Shown: positions 1 through 56,319 of the stretch, in pieces
How positions within the stretch are numbered: position 1 is the stretch's first letter
Layout of the letters: the number at the start of each line of letters is the position of its first letter
Assembly (NCBI RefSeq): GCF_034702125.1
Contig: NC_085872.1
Location: 31,544,376-31,608,375 of the forward strand
DNA length: 64,000 nucleotides
Source: Engraulis encrasicolus
Lineage: Eukaryota; Chordata; Actinopteri; Clupeiformes; Engraulidae
Direction of reading: 5' to 3'
The notes under the pieces: model-generated
What the model was told of the DNA's origin: nothing
Database searches by the model: none
Seen by the model: the letters and a program-made list of their open reading frames with translations, nothing else
Position numbers and translations under genes: made by a program

Positions 1-349
1 CTGCATGTTCAATGACAGGACTTTACTGCTGTCTAAGTCAGATGTTTCATGAAGTATTGTGGTCCGGATTCCAAGTAATATTGTTGGACGGACCATGTAG
101 CATGTCTTTCTATGGGCCACTCCAAAATACTGCAGAAAATGCTAGTCCAGTGTCTCCTTCGTGGCATGTTTGTCGTCATCCAATACTTAAATCATAGAAC
201 AGAAGACATCTTCTGACTGTTAGAGATTGGGCAGTGATGGGCTATGGCCTCCCGTCACCTTGACTATAGGGAATTTGATTCCTCTCCTTCCAGTGGGATA
301 GTTTGAACGGCAACAAATGCAACAGCATTGTCAGAGCCCTGTCAGTGGA
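1..349. other. downstream flank, nothing recognised
   Basis: Unique-looking AT-moderate sequence beyond the probable sorbs2 3' end. A 61-codon open frame at 12-197 on the plus strand shows no family resemblance. Confidence 0.5.
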
Positions 350-366
350 GTGGAGCACTTTTCTTT

Positions 367-372
367 TTTATT
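367..372 (-). terminator. polyadenylation signal AATAAA for sorbs2
   Basis: AATAAA on the minus strand, 417 bases past the stop codon. It is the first canonical hexamer seen after the last exon. Confidence 0.55.
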
Positions 373-620
373 GTGCATCATACATACCCATCTTCCAAAC
401 TCATAGAGAGTGTTGACTGTGATGTGTGCACTGGCTCATGGTGCCAGCAGCAACCATCCGTGTGAGATGAGGATGGTGAGATGGAGCGGTACAAAAGCTC
501 TGTGCATGTCGAAGAATCCCAAATGAATCAAAGTCTGCGAAAAATGTCTCTTAAATATGGCTAGTTGGAGCTAATAGGAGTGTATACATGGTGCCCAGAC
601 ACACAAGCAAAGTGGATTGC

Positions 621-643
621 TCTCTCTCTCTCTCTCTCTCTCA

Positions 644-690
<47 letters not shown>
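621..690. repeat. (TC)n microsatellite in the sorbs2 3' UTR
   Basis: Dinucleotide run interrupted once by ACTCGC; reads GA in the transcript. Confidence 0.9.
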
Positions 691-694
<4 letters not shown>

Positions 695-788
695 CGAGAG
701 AGAGATACGCAGGTGTGAATTCTGCGTGACCTCACACTAACAGTGAATGGGGAGGTATGTGCACGGCCGAGAAAGGTTAGAAACAGCA

Positions 789-44029
<43,241 letters not shown>

Positions 44030-44075
44030 GGTGATGCTCTCTCCTTACACCCTGGCCAAAGATGCATACAATGTC
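44030..44075 (-). other. sorbs2: 5' UTR part of the first coding exon
   Basis: The 46 bases before the start codon lie in the same exon. The exon is bounded upstream by a good acceptor (TTTTCCTAG at 44076-44084 read on the minus strand). A 5'-noncoding exon and the promoter must therefore lie further upstream, at higher coordinates. I could not locate either. Confidence 0.7.
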
Positions 44076-44383
44076 CTAGGAAAACAGAACAGAACAGATA
44101 TTTCAATGTTAGTCTGGCAGACACTGTAACCGAGTATATGTACTCTGGAAATGAGAGGCGAGGGGAGGCCCGATTTGGGGAAACACCACATATCAATAAT
44201 TCACCACAGAGCACGGGCGGAGAGCCACACTGACCCAGACAAAGGAAACGTGACTCGATGAAACAGCAGAAAATTGATGGACGATAAAAACAGGGGAAGA
44301 GGGGCCAAGCTTGAGATGTGTGTAACAGTAGTGATTTGACCTTTGGGTTAAAATTTAGACAGGGCTCTCCTTTCTCTAGATCA

Positions 44384-44596
44384 GGGGTTCCTAATCTTTT
44401 CCAACTTGTGGCCTGCTTGGAATTTTCACAAACGTTCAGAGCCCACCTCTGGCCCAACAAACTATATATATATATACCTGTTGTCAACAGCACCACACTC
44501 AGAAATATTATTTTGATTTAAAATCAAGATTTCAAGGTTCACTTGGAATAGCCTCAGGGCCCACTAGTGGGCCCCTGCCCACAGTTTGAAAATAAC
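44384..44596. mobile_element. probable hAT-type MITE
   Basis: CAGGGGTTCCTAATC at one end and CAGTTTGAAAATAACTG at the other resemble the hAT CAGNGGTTCTCAAACT terminus; GTGGCC/GGGCCCAC motifs are subterminal. The flanking 8-mers CTCTAGAT and CTCTTTAC are only partly alike. Confidence 0.5.
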
Positions 44597-44599
44597 TGC

Positions 44600-45120
44600 T
44601 CTTTACTTTTAAAATATGGTCCAGATGACCATTTTCATTACAGAACACACACACACTAGTAGGAAGCGGTAGAACAGACTCTCTGTGTTTGGCTGAGACA
44701 GACTATGAGCACTAATATACTCATACAGTACACTATGATTCTCATCCTCCCAAACTAGTGCAGTGTGCCAAAATAGCCATTATGCTGAGCCGCTTAACAC
44801 AAGAGGCACTTTTTGTGCTACTGTAAGATATACTAAACAGAGGACAGACTGCAGAACGTATCCAAGAAACATGCGGGAATCGCTTTCAAGCTTTTGGCAC
44901 ATAACAGCTAAAATTACTCTTTGGTGGTCAACCACTTAAACTTGTCTGTAACAAACGTTGTGTTAATCTCTAGAGGTTATATGTGATGATGTTATAGATA
45001 TGTAGTAGTTTTGGTAATAAGTGGTTACATTGCCATGGCAAGGCATTCATATTGTACATCACATTGTACGTGGCATAGGTACGTTTTCAGGGTGAAGACT
45101 GCAGTGTGACATGGGTTTTT
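44600..45120. other. upstream intron/flank, nothing recognised
   Basis: AT-moderate sequence without a plausible exon or clear repeat. Confidence 0.5.
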
Positions 45121-45124
45121 TTAA

Positions 45125-45580
45125 CCCCTTAGTGCAGCACCTATGTTATAACCTTACTGTCACCAAAAGTTTAATGTATAAGTCTTAATCTGTTACTTAA
45201 GGCTCTCGGCACTGTCATAGCAAAGTTGTTATGATGTAGTTGAGTATTTTCAGCAAATGAAGAGTTCAGATGCAAAACCCCCTAACTCCATTTCTGAAGA
45301 CCTGCAACCCCGTTGTTGGTTTGGTTTACATTCATGTACTTGATAATACATATAAATAGTTATATTACAGAAATATAAAAATGAAAATATATGCAATTTT
45401 GATAGCTTTGTATTCAATAAAAATGGATTAAGATTGTTTTCTGAAAAGGCACTTAGAGGGTTTCGCATCTGAACTCTTCAAGTAGTGAATAGGCCCGCCG
45501 GCGAGCCCATCTGCAGTAAGAGGCTACACCATTTATGGCCACCTCATAAAGGTGAAAAGCCCAACTACTCCATGAAGCCC
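45125..45580. repeat. dispersed repeat, copy 2 (MITE-filled)
   Basis: Same sequence as 34595-34815, but split at TTTTCAGCAAAT by the MITE 45259-45479. Confidence 0.75.
45259..45479. mobile_element. MITE with GAAGAGTTCAGATGCAAAAC ends, copy 1
   Basis: Inverted ends of about 27 bp (GAAGAGTTCAGATGC... / ...GCATCTGAACTCTTC). The AT-rich interior is shared with 53329-53560. The unoccupied site is visible at about 34667-34680. Confidence 0.87.
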
Positions 45581-46221
45581 TAAACCCAAATGCAGCAGCC
45601 AAGTCCAAATGTAATGTAGAAATAATGTGGCTCTGTGCTGGAGAGGAGCCAGCAGTAACCTTCCGACAGGATTCACATAAGAGGAAAGGAACTCTTTTTG
45701 TCTCCAATAGTATCGCATGGACATGGGACATAATGTCAGCTCAGTTAACAGTGCTGTGTCCTTCAAAATTACACCGGCTAAAGTATGATTTAGGGCACAA
45801 CGAAAGATCCCCAGTTCTGGTAACAAGGTCTATAAACTAGTCCTTGCTTTATATACTTGGCCATGTGGAAGCACCCTAAAAGACTCTTGGTGCCAATCTC
45901 AGTTTGACGTATTATTTGACTATATAGGTGTACAGTATGTGTGGAATATGACAAGGACAGGATGAATAGCGTTGTCTTAACTGAAATAACATGTAGTTGC
46001 CGCAGAGTTTGGGTATAGGGTTCAGAATAGCAGATGAACTCAGAGCATGTGAAAATAGCCCACAGCATAAAAATAATCAATGCTATTTGATTCACTGCAA
46101 ATCTGAAGCTTGCTGACACATGCTTTGGTCATCTTCATGGAGTCTCTCTGTCTGGGCACTGATATAGTTTTCACTACTGTGTGTGTGTGTGTGTGTGTGT
46201 GCCCGCGTGCGCTATACGTAT

Positions 46222-46882
<661 letters not shown>

Positions 46883-47128
46883 TGCAGCTATAGCACTGAC
46901 TCTGGTGAGAACAGGCGTCACGCTGCACAGAGGTCTAAAGGTCAGGCCTATTCATCAAGTCAACAGCTGAGAATCCTTCTAGAATATACTGTACCTATTA
47001 TTGAGTTCCTTCATTCATGGGAGGCAGTAGACAAGGTGGTAGGGAAGGGCAATGCTGGTGACAAGAGCAATTGCATACACTAGCAGTAAATGCTAGGCTT
47101 TACATGTAGTGTAGTAGTGTTAATGTTG

Positions 47129-47396
<268 letters not shown>

Positions 47397-47443
47397 GGAG
47401 TAGGAGAGCCAGGGACAGACACAGTGGCATAATATACACTACA

Positions 47444-47707
47444 CAGTCTCACCCCAAGTAGTCAATATCTGAGTACCTTTGACCAGACTGCAATTTTTGA
47501 CGTCTTGGGTATTCCTTCCACGTCACATTTTGACTATGTCCTCAAAGGCGCCCCCTTGTGGCAGCATAATGTCATTGAGGTTAGGTTTAGGAATAGGTTT
47601 AGGATTAGAACACATAGTCAAAATGTGACGTGGAAGGAATACCCAAGACGTCAAAAATTGCAGTCTGGTCCAAGGTAGTCAGAAATTGACTACTTGGGGT
47701 GAGACTG
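47444..47707. mobile_element. foldback MITE, about 100-bp arms
   Basis: CAGTCTCACCCCAAGTAGTC at the left end is inverted at the right end. The arms remain complementary through GACGTCTTGGGTATTCCTTC to a loop at about 47546-47606 containing GGTTTAGG repeats. One arm carries a short deletion or insertion near 47475 / 47680. Confidence 0.88.
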
Positions 47708-47709
47708 CG

Positions 47710-49050
47710 TTGAGATACATCATAAGCAGACAGTTTTACAGCAGGCTGTGCTCTCTCACGCTCCAGCAATGGAGAGTGAAGCCTGTCATCGCCCAGTAGA
47801 TTGACTTTTACCACGAGGGAGGGAAGGGGTGTCTTGGTGGCTGTCCAGTCAGGAAGACATTGTAAGAAACACAGCTCTCTGTTCACTACCACATAGTATG
47901 CAATCTGCGTCCATACACACATACACACGGGGGTCATCCCTATGTTCACATAGGGCCCGGGGAACATAGGTACGCTCCCCACACACGCATGCACAGGCGC
48001 GCGCACACACACACACACACACACACAAACACTGACCACAACTGCCAAAAGAGTGAGGAACATGCCATATTACACTTCTCAGAAATGATAAAAAGTGGTC
48101 ATATTCTATAGTGTTCTTTGATTTATTGTTTTCACCAACTCCTAAGACAAAGCCTGTATGCTACAGTAAGTTACTAGTTATCATCAATTATTATTTCAAC
48201 GGCCCTTCATCCAACACCCTTCATCCAATAATCTCCCCCAGCAGAGATGTGCTAATTAGAATCTGACTATAAAAAGGAATCAGAACATGGCACTCACACT
48301 CCCAGTCCAGCCCAACAGGGGGAGTATCAGGAGGGATTTGGTTGTGCCATGCGCTGAGTCTGCATGGAAACTCCATTGGTTTTTTTTGTCATTTACAGCA
48401 ACTCTGGACAGTGCTGTGTTCATTACTTCAACAGGAACCGGTATACTCTTTCAGGGGGTTGTACACCTTGTAGGTCTGTTGTCATTGTTACATGCAGAGA
48501 CAGCATACTCTGACACCTATTTCGCCGGGCAACTCTACTCTCCTTGGCTAATGATGTCAAAAGCAAAGAATTGGCCAAGGTGTAGTACGGGAGCGTTGCC
48601 TGAGGACACGAGTGGATGGAAAATTAACTCCCTTGCGCATGGTCATTGGTCAGTGGGTGCGATGGATACAATTTCTGTACTCCCTTGCGCATGGTCAGTG
48701 GGGGCGACACAATGATGGATCATTTGTGGCCAAATTAACTGCATCTGTTGGTCAGCTAATTAAGGACAGCTGACAAACATTCACGCGTTCCTATGACCTG
48801 TTCCACACTCCGACCCTCGCGGAAGTGGCATTGCATGCTTCCCTGATGCTTCCAATACTGACCGTAGAAGAAGAATAAAATTTCCGTACTCCCCTCGCCA
48901 TCATTTCGTACTACACTGTTATGACGTCAGTAAGCCCTCCTGTCTCTACTCTCCTTGGTCAAAAGTGTAATGGCTACCATGAGGCCTGCAGGGTGTATGA
49001 GCCATAACTGCATGAAAAGGACCCCCCAGGATAGGTGAAGCCAGATACCC
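47710..49050. other. upstream intron/flank without recognised genes
   Basis: Contains a short CA tract near 48003 and a duplicated CTCCCTTGCGCATGGTCA motif (48630 and 48682). Small open frames on both strands show no family resemblance. Confidence 0.45.
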
Positions 49051-49053
49051 AAG

Positions 49054-49244
49054 CAGCGGTGTAGTCTACTTTTTTTGTGGTGGGTATACTGTATAGTTGA
49101 GCATTTTTTGAAGTGGGTATACTGTATATATTTGTGCTATTCTAAATAATGGATCAATCAATTTGAAGTGGGTATACTGAAACCCCTGAAATTTTGAAGT
49201 GGGTATACTGTGTATACCTGCGTTCTATGTAGACTACACTACTG
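49054..49244. mobile_element. hAT-type MITE with internal GAAGTGGGTATACTG repeats
   Basis: Ends CAGCGGTGTAGTCTAC / GTAGACTACACTACTG are inverted; the flanking 8-mers TACCCAAG and TACCCGAG match at seven of eight. GTGGGTATACTG occurs four times inside. Confidence 0.8.
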
Positions 49245-49660
49245 TACCCGAGTGACAGTGAAGCATAGATGATGGGGCACGCTGGATGGAAGAGGGATGG
49301 ATGGATTTATGGTGGGAGATGTTAAGTTGTGTTGGGAACACCTTGAGAGTGTGAAGTGCAAGGAAGCACTTCCTGAAGGTGAGGTCAGTGTGATGGTGTG
49401 ACCATCACTATGGTTGTAGGTGGGTTCTGACTGTCACACCAGCGAGCCTGGCTCTTTGGTGTTTTGGTCAGAGCCCCAGTTAGTTACCTTGGAAATGGAA
49501 TCCCAGTGGTACAAATCTATTCCCTATAATATATGGAAAGGTCAACTGTAAATCAGTTCTGTGATTATTATTTTTGTAAATTTCTACACTATATATTTCA
49601 ATGTTCACTTAAAGTCACATAAACAGATACATACTGTAACATAAAGGGTCATACAGAGCA

Positions 49661-49664
<4 letters not shown>

Positions 49665-49758
<94 letters not shown>
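49665..49758. repeat. (GA)n microsatellite
   Basis: About 46 units, uninterrupted. Confidence 0.95.
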
Positions 49759-49759
<1 letters not shown>

Positions 49760-50169
49760 AAGTGAAAGTGTTGAAAGAAGTAATCGTTTAATGGGCACCG
49801 GCCAACACACATTGATTTACCGCCTTTTAAATCAATGACAAATTACAGAGCACTCGCGTGCACTTCACTGCACATGAAGAGAACATGCCAATAACTACTG
49901 TAAAAAATGGTGCTAGTTATGGCACTCTGAAAGGACTGTATAGAGCTGATTCAGGGAAAAATAGTAAACTGCACAGGTTGTCCGGCCAGAACAAAAATAG
50001 ATGATCCCGAATGAAGAGACACACACACACGTTGTAGGGAACCCTTGAAACCATGAACCGTGGTTTACTATAAAATAGAAAACAGAAAATGCAAACAAGA
50101 CATGAGTGAATTATATACATAATAAACATGAATAAGCGTGCACATGAATATAAATATACACATGAATAT

Positions 50170-50591
50170 TAGAGATGTACAGGATCCAAGATCCGGTTCC
50201 GGCTCCGGCAGGATAATAGGGTTTTTCAGACTATCCGGATCCGGTAGGATTTTAAGCAGTGGATCCGGTAACCGGCAGTTACCTAAAAATCAGGATCTGG
50301 GGCATCTCTAATTTTTACGTAGCCTAGGCTTTTCAGGCAGTCTTTCACAACCCAAATTGCTGCATGGAGTGAAAGCCCTTTGGAAGCGGCCGTTGAAGGC
50401 AGTGTGGCAGTAAGCCAATGAGTCTTAAAAATAGTTTGCGCCAACGTAATAAAAAGGGCCCACGTGTGCGAGTTGGCTATGTGTTTCCACCCTTTCTTAG
50501 GATCCGGTTCCGGTTCCGGATCCGGCAGGATCTTAAGCAGTGGATCCGGTATCCGGCAGGATCCTAAAAATCAGGATCCGGTGCATCTCTG
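50170..50591. mobile_element. hAT element rich in GGATCCGG motifs
   Basis: Ends TAGAGATG / CATCTCTG with a perfect 8-bp duplication ATGAATAT (50162-50169 and 50592-50599). Both subterminal regions carry arrays of GGATCCGGTTCCGG-like motifs, which may be transposase binding sites. No transposase. Confidence 0.88.
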
Positions 50592-50862
50592 ATGAATATA
50601 CTTAATGGGCCTAAACATAATTACACGAATGCACAACATTCATGAATACAAATACCATATATACAAATATCTATAAGGGGGAAAAATGAGAGATAAATGC
50701 CTAAAGCAAATATCTTTACCGTAGAAGAAATAGATAAATGTCTAAAACAAATATCCGTAACCTACATACATGTGTTAATGCCTACAGAAAGTTACACAGT
50801 GCAAAACCAGGTAAAACACAGCGAGTGTGTTGGAAAAAGGAAAAGGAGCGTGACTCCTTTAA

Positions 50863-51460
50863 CCCTATCCAGACCGGGGGGGGGGCTAAAAGTGCCCGCA
50901 CCAACTTTGATGTCATATAACTCCTGAATAACTAGAGCTATGACTACGAAACTTTGTGACTTTTCCTAAAATGAAGTTGGCTATAATGTGATACCAAAAG
51001 ATGAGGTCTATCATTTTTGTTGTTAACATGGCAACGGTTTTCTGAAAGGTACGCCTGACCAAAAATCACTGATCTAAGTCTCATCTTCATCACTTTTCAT
51101 ATTTTTTCACATTTTCATTAGTATCAGACACCCTTGTGAACATTTGAAGTGGTCTGATGCACATAATAACCAAAATTACCCAAACTTACCCAAGTTAGAT
51201 GGAAAATACATTAAGGTGACATTTTGGGCAATAAAATCAGGAAATGACGTCATAATTATGTCATAATATCCAATAATGACACCAAACTGATGTCATTCAT
51301 AGTTCTTTGGCTGAAGATCATCCCCTCCAAGTAGACCTATGATTTTTGGCCCAGGCCCGAGCCCGAACCCGAACCCGAGCCAATTTCGGGTCGGGTCGGG
51401 CCTGAAATGTCACTCATTACGTTCGGGTAGGGTCGGGTTCGGCTTCTCTATCGTTGACAG

Positions 51461-51491
<31 letters not shown>

Positions 51492-52373
51492 AAATAAATA
51501 GGCTATGTATGTGCTTATAAAATATATACTAAAACTATGCATGGATGCTAGATCAATGAATACTTTTTATTAAATAAATAATTTGGATAAAACAGAGAAG
51601 GAGCTGAAATTGCTGTTTAACAGGAGCCGCAGCGCAGACTAGAATGCACGCGCTTTCCCTCGCCTCTCCCTCCCATCACAGTGCGCTGAGGCATTTCGGC
51701 CGTGTTTTGGCCACGAGAGACGCGTGGTCTGCAAAAAACAGAGGTCGCCTCATCAACCCGACACATACTGTAGCCTAATAAACTCTTGCAATGGCAATTC
51801 AAGAACTCCTTCATTCCTGTTCTGCTGCTCGCGTCGTTGTTCTTCTTTGTCTCGCTGTCTCTCTCTGTGAAAGTGCCGCGCTAGATTTTTAAGGTCGTAC
51901 TGCTGCTGTGGCTTATGGCCCAATGATCAGCCGGTCAAAATGACGGACGCCCTTAAAATTTTCCGCCAACTCTTAAAAAAAGCGTCAATGATGGATTATC
52001 GCTTAATGTAACCTCTGTGCACTGCAGTGCAGCATACACAGAAATATAAAAGATGGCCTGCATGTTTATACAGTCTATTTAACTTAGATTTCGTAACAAA
52101 ATACTTTAATGGCTTTAATTTAAGGGCTTTGATTTGTTATCATAGATCACCCCTCCTTATAAATAAAATTTGAAATTTCGGGCTTCCCTCGGGCTCGGGC
52201 CTACACATCCAATAAGTAGTCGGCCTCGGGCCGGGCCCGGCCCAATTCCCATGGGCCCATGTCGGTTCGGGCTTGGATTTTTTTACCCGTTCTTACCTCT
52301 GCCTCCAAGTTTGGTGGTCATACGCCATTCGGTTCCTAAGTTAAAGTGCCAAAAAAGCCCGGTCTGGATAGGG
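50863..52373. mobile_element. piggyBac-like element with a nested hAT
   Basis: Ends CCCTATCCAGACCGGG / CCCGGTCTGGATAGGG are perfect inverse copies bounded by TTAA (50859-50862 and 52374-52377), the piggyBac signature. Without the nested element at 51332-52301 it is about 530 bp and non-coding. Confidence 0.87.
51332..52301. mobile_element. hAT element nested in the piggyBac-like element
   Basis: Perfect 8-bp duplication CCTCCAAG (51324-51331 and 52302-52309). Imperfect ends TAGACCTATG / CTTACCTCTG. Both subterminal regions carry GGGTCGGG / CCCGAGCC arrays. The interior includes a T-run and a small minus-strand frame (51617-51814) without a recognisable domain. Confidence 0.85.
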
Positions 52374-53174
52374 TTAAAATGGGACGAGACAAGCGCTCTG
52401 GCATGACTACACGCACAGAGCACAATCGGTGGCGCAGCCCTTTAACCCAACACGGACCTATGTAGCCACTACTCTGCCAAAGTAGCACACTCTTAAACAA
52501 ATCTGCGAAACTTCGATGATAAAACCGTGGCATAGATGAACAAAAAAGTGCTATTACACTTTATTGTCGCGATGTTGCAATATAACAAACAACTGAGAGT
52601 ACACACACAACATTATAACAACACAGTAATAGCAACTTACATTCTCAAAGACGCACGGCCTAACACAAAAGGTGGACATTAGGAGTCTGAGATGTCCGTG
52701 GAGTAAAAGAAAGAGGGAAAGAAACGGAGAAAAGATAAAAGTTGACTCCTGCATTAACAAACAGTCCAGCGTGGACTGCTCTTCTGGTCACACTGCGTTG
52801 AGCGCTGACTCGCATAGCTCCTTCTATTCTTCTTTTAACTGTGTACCTCCAAAATAGACGCTGTGTATACACATAATGCCATGCATCTTCACAATGCAAA
52901 CATATAGGCCTATGCAATGCATATAGATGTTGGCTGTGAGCTGACTATTCATGACATGAGTAAAAAAGTACCCAACCTAAACCAAACCAAAAGATGTGAT
53001 TACACCAACAGACTTAAGGCCTCAAAACATTTCCATTTCCAACATACGCCAACGACCAACAAAAGCAAAAACCTTCAAAACTTTTCAGAATTTCATTTAA
53101 TTTCATCCCCAAAGGCGCGATAGAAAACCAAATAATTTTGTTACAGAAAACACACATATCTCCAGCTGAGCTTA

Positions 53175-53790
53175 TGTTCCATGTAGGGCTGAGAATCGAT
53201 CCATGGATCGATTCAATTCTAATCCAGAAGGTCACAATCCAATTCGATCCACGATCCGATCCGATTCGAGTCGATATCGATCTTCTGTATTGCTATGTTG
53301 TTACTTCAACTCATTTATGCCTAGAATTGAAGAGTTCAGATGCAAAACCCCCTAACTCCATTTCTGAAGACCTGCACTTCTATATTTTTAGAGAACCCCG
53401 TTGTTGGTTTGGTTTACATTTATTTACTTGATAATACATATAAATAGTTATATTACATAAATAAAATACAAAAATATGCAATTTAGCTTTGTATTAATTA
53501 AAATTGAATTAAGATTATTTTCTGAAAAGGCACTTAGGGGGTTTTGCATCTGAACTCTTCAATTCTAATACCGGCTATAAAAAGCTAAATATCTCAGGCT
53601 TTGATGCCCACACAAACATGAAACACCATGGTAGCCTACATGAATGTGGAAGAGAGCTACAGGATGTGCTTGAGAAAATAGCACCTATAATCATCTGCGA
53701 AAGATCGATCCACAAAGTTGTGAATGGATATCACACTTGTCGAACATGAATCGATATTGGATTGCGATTCGATCTTTTCAATGAACAAAC
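53175..53790. mobile_element. probable DNA element with ATCGATTC motifs, host of MITE copy 2
   Basis: AGGGCTGAGAATCGAT at the left and repeated GATCGATTC / ATCGATATCGAT motifs on both sides look like subterminal repeats of a DNA transposon. I could not define exact ends or a target duplication. The MITE 53329-53560 lies inside. Confidence 0.4.
53329..53560. mobile_element. MITE with GAAGAGTTCAGATGCAAAAC ends, copy 2
   Basis: Same element and orientation as 45259-45479, with an extra segment near 53377-53394. Flanks AATT on both sides suggest a 4-bp duplication. Confidence 0.87.
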
Positions 53791-53937
53791 ATGACATGGC
53801 TTGACAACACACTATTTGGATAAAAATAAAAACCTCATTGTGACAGGTACATTTAACTGGGATTGGGATATTAAGCGGGAGGCCAAAACCGATACGTTTT
53901 CAAAAATATCCATATACACTGAACAGCTTCTCACTCA

Positions 53938-54030
<93 letters not shown>
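53938..54030. repeat. (CA)n microsatellite
   Basis: Left half of a CA...GT facing pair. Confidence 0.95.
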
Positions 54031-54035
<5 letters not shown>

Positions 54036-54078
54036 AGATAACCATGGGCTGCCATGTACAATACATGCACACAATACA

Positions 54079-54240
<162 letters not shown>

Positions 54241-54915
54241 CCTCAATTGGTACATGTGTGCCAGTGACTGTACTATGTAACATACACTGCCATATCCATT
54301 ACTGCAGTTTGGGCCCTTCCGCTCTCTGTGAGATAAACAAACATGCTAATGAAATCTGGTAGTACCCATAAAAACTCTCAACATGTGCTCTAAAACTCAA
54401 CACCACTCTTGAAACCTAGCCTTGAAACTTACCTTGACTCACTGGTAAGTTTTTTGTTTTGTTTTACATTTTTGAAAATAGGGGCCCACGAGGGTGCAGG
54501 GCCCACCGGGAAATGCCCGCTATGCCAGATGGCCAGTCCAGCCCAGGCCATGACCCTTCTCATTTTTACAGTACCGCAGGCGCTCATAAAAATCCAGCAG
54601 TGGCTCCCTGACACCGATAATGTACTTAGAGCCACCTAATGCCGTACTGCTTAGTGGTAAAACTGAAAAAGATTTTTCCCTCTGTCCACAAGACTCCAAG
54701 GTGTTACTGGTTCACCATACAACACAGAATATTGCAGTACGTTCTTTGCACCTCTTAGAAATATTTAACTTATGGCTGGTTGGTTGGTTAGTTGGACGAT
54801 GGTCAATGCCTGCTGTCTCAACGGCATCCCGCAAATCTTTCAGTGAAGCATCCTCTCATCAATCAAGCATTAGTGTGGATATGTAAAGCCAAAGAAAGAA
54901 GCAGGACCTCGTTAA

Positions 54916-56002
54916 CCCTATCGCGCCGGATGCATCATATATGTCTCATCAAATTCAAAGCCCTCTCCACGCTGACACACAAAAAAATCGATCTGAAAAA
55001 CATCCTGCGTGTCATTTCCAAACGTCCTGCAGTACACGGAAACCGCCACAAGAGAGCAGCGGTCGACAACAAGTTGACCACAGCTCGGCGAAAAACAGGA
55101 AAATGGGGTAGAAGCGGTTTCCCTGACCGACGCTGAGATTTCGTCAAATTGCATAAGGTTTGTGTACAAATTTCCGAAATATAACTCTACATCCTTTAAT
55201 TTGAACACTTGCTTTGTGCAATTAAGCAAGGAAGAGTTTATATTTTTACACCGTGTTGCAGAGAGATCGTGCTAAAACTGATGAGACATATAAGCACCAT
55301 CCGGCGGTGGCAGGAAGTCAGCCATCAATGCATTTGCTCCATAGGGAAACTTACAAAGCATACCACGACGATCGTTTAACAAAACACACAAGTTGTTTTA
55401 CTTCAAGACAAAGATATTGCCTTAAGAAACAGGTTTTACTTGCAATTTTGAAAATGCAATGCAAAATGTTGAAATTATGATCTCGTAAAAAATGCATTGA
55501 AGTGAATGGAGAAATGGTCCAATTGTAGTAATGGACCCATATATTCAAATTACACATCAAAAATGAATAATGATCTATATTACACTCATAAATAGGTTGT
55601 TGAGCATTCGATCAGCTATGTTTTTACATAGATTTTAAAAAAATACCCAACCAGGCTGTGGGAAATGTAAAATATGGTCCTGCTAAAACAAGGATAGGCT
55701 TTAAAAAATGGCAGGATCTCACTAAATATTTAAAGATAATCCTCAAATTAAATTGTCTGACAACTTTTTTTAAATTAAAAAAAAGTTGTAAATGCATTAA
55801 AAGTCATTTTTCAATGGTCATGAAATTGGAATTTTCATTCATTAAAAGCCTGATGCATCATATATGATGCATTAAATATCTCAGCGACCTTAACAAAATT
55901 TTGAATTTTTTTTTTACATTTCTTATAAGGGACCAATATTGAAGCAAATTCCAAAAAATTAGAATTTTCTCTCATTGCTTTCATGGTTCAGGTTTCACAG
56001 GG
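54916..56002. mobile_element. possible piggyBac-like element
   Basis: Bounded by TTAA (54912-54915 and 56003-56006), starting CCCTATCGCGCC and ending TTTCACAGGG. Only the outer CCCT/AGGG bases are inverted. GATGCATCATATATG near both ends is a second shared motif. Weak. Confidence 0.4.
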
Positions 56003-56147
56003 TTAAAGATGTAGGCATGACAGTGACAGTACATCAGTTTGATGGCAGCTTTTATGAGTGTCATGGAGACACTTTATGATCTAGCTTGAACCAGATGCAT
56101 CCTTTTAAAAGATGATTATGACTCAGTGCCTAACTCCCTTCAAGAGA

Positions 56148-56315
<168 letters not shown>

Positions 56316-56319
56316 GAAA

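Larger units (their letters stand above)
350..788 (-). other. sorbs2: sorbs2 3' UTR (probable)
   Basis: Sequence downstream of the stop codon, containing a (GA)n tract in transcript sense (621-690), up to a canonical poly(A) signal at 367-372. The 3' end is estimated to lie about 15-20 bases past the signal. Longer 3' UTR forms running out of the window cannot be excluded. Confidence 0.6.

Noticed and set aside
47605..48063. Minus-strand open frame of 152 codons as a possible upstream exon
   Set aside because: Starts in one arm of the foldback 47444-47707 and shows no family resemblance.
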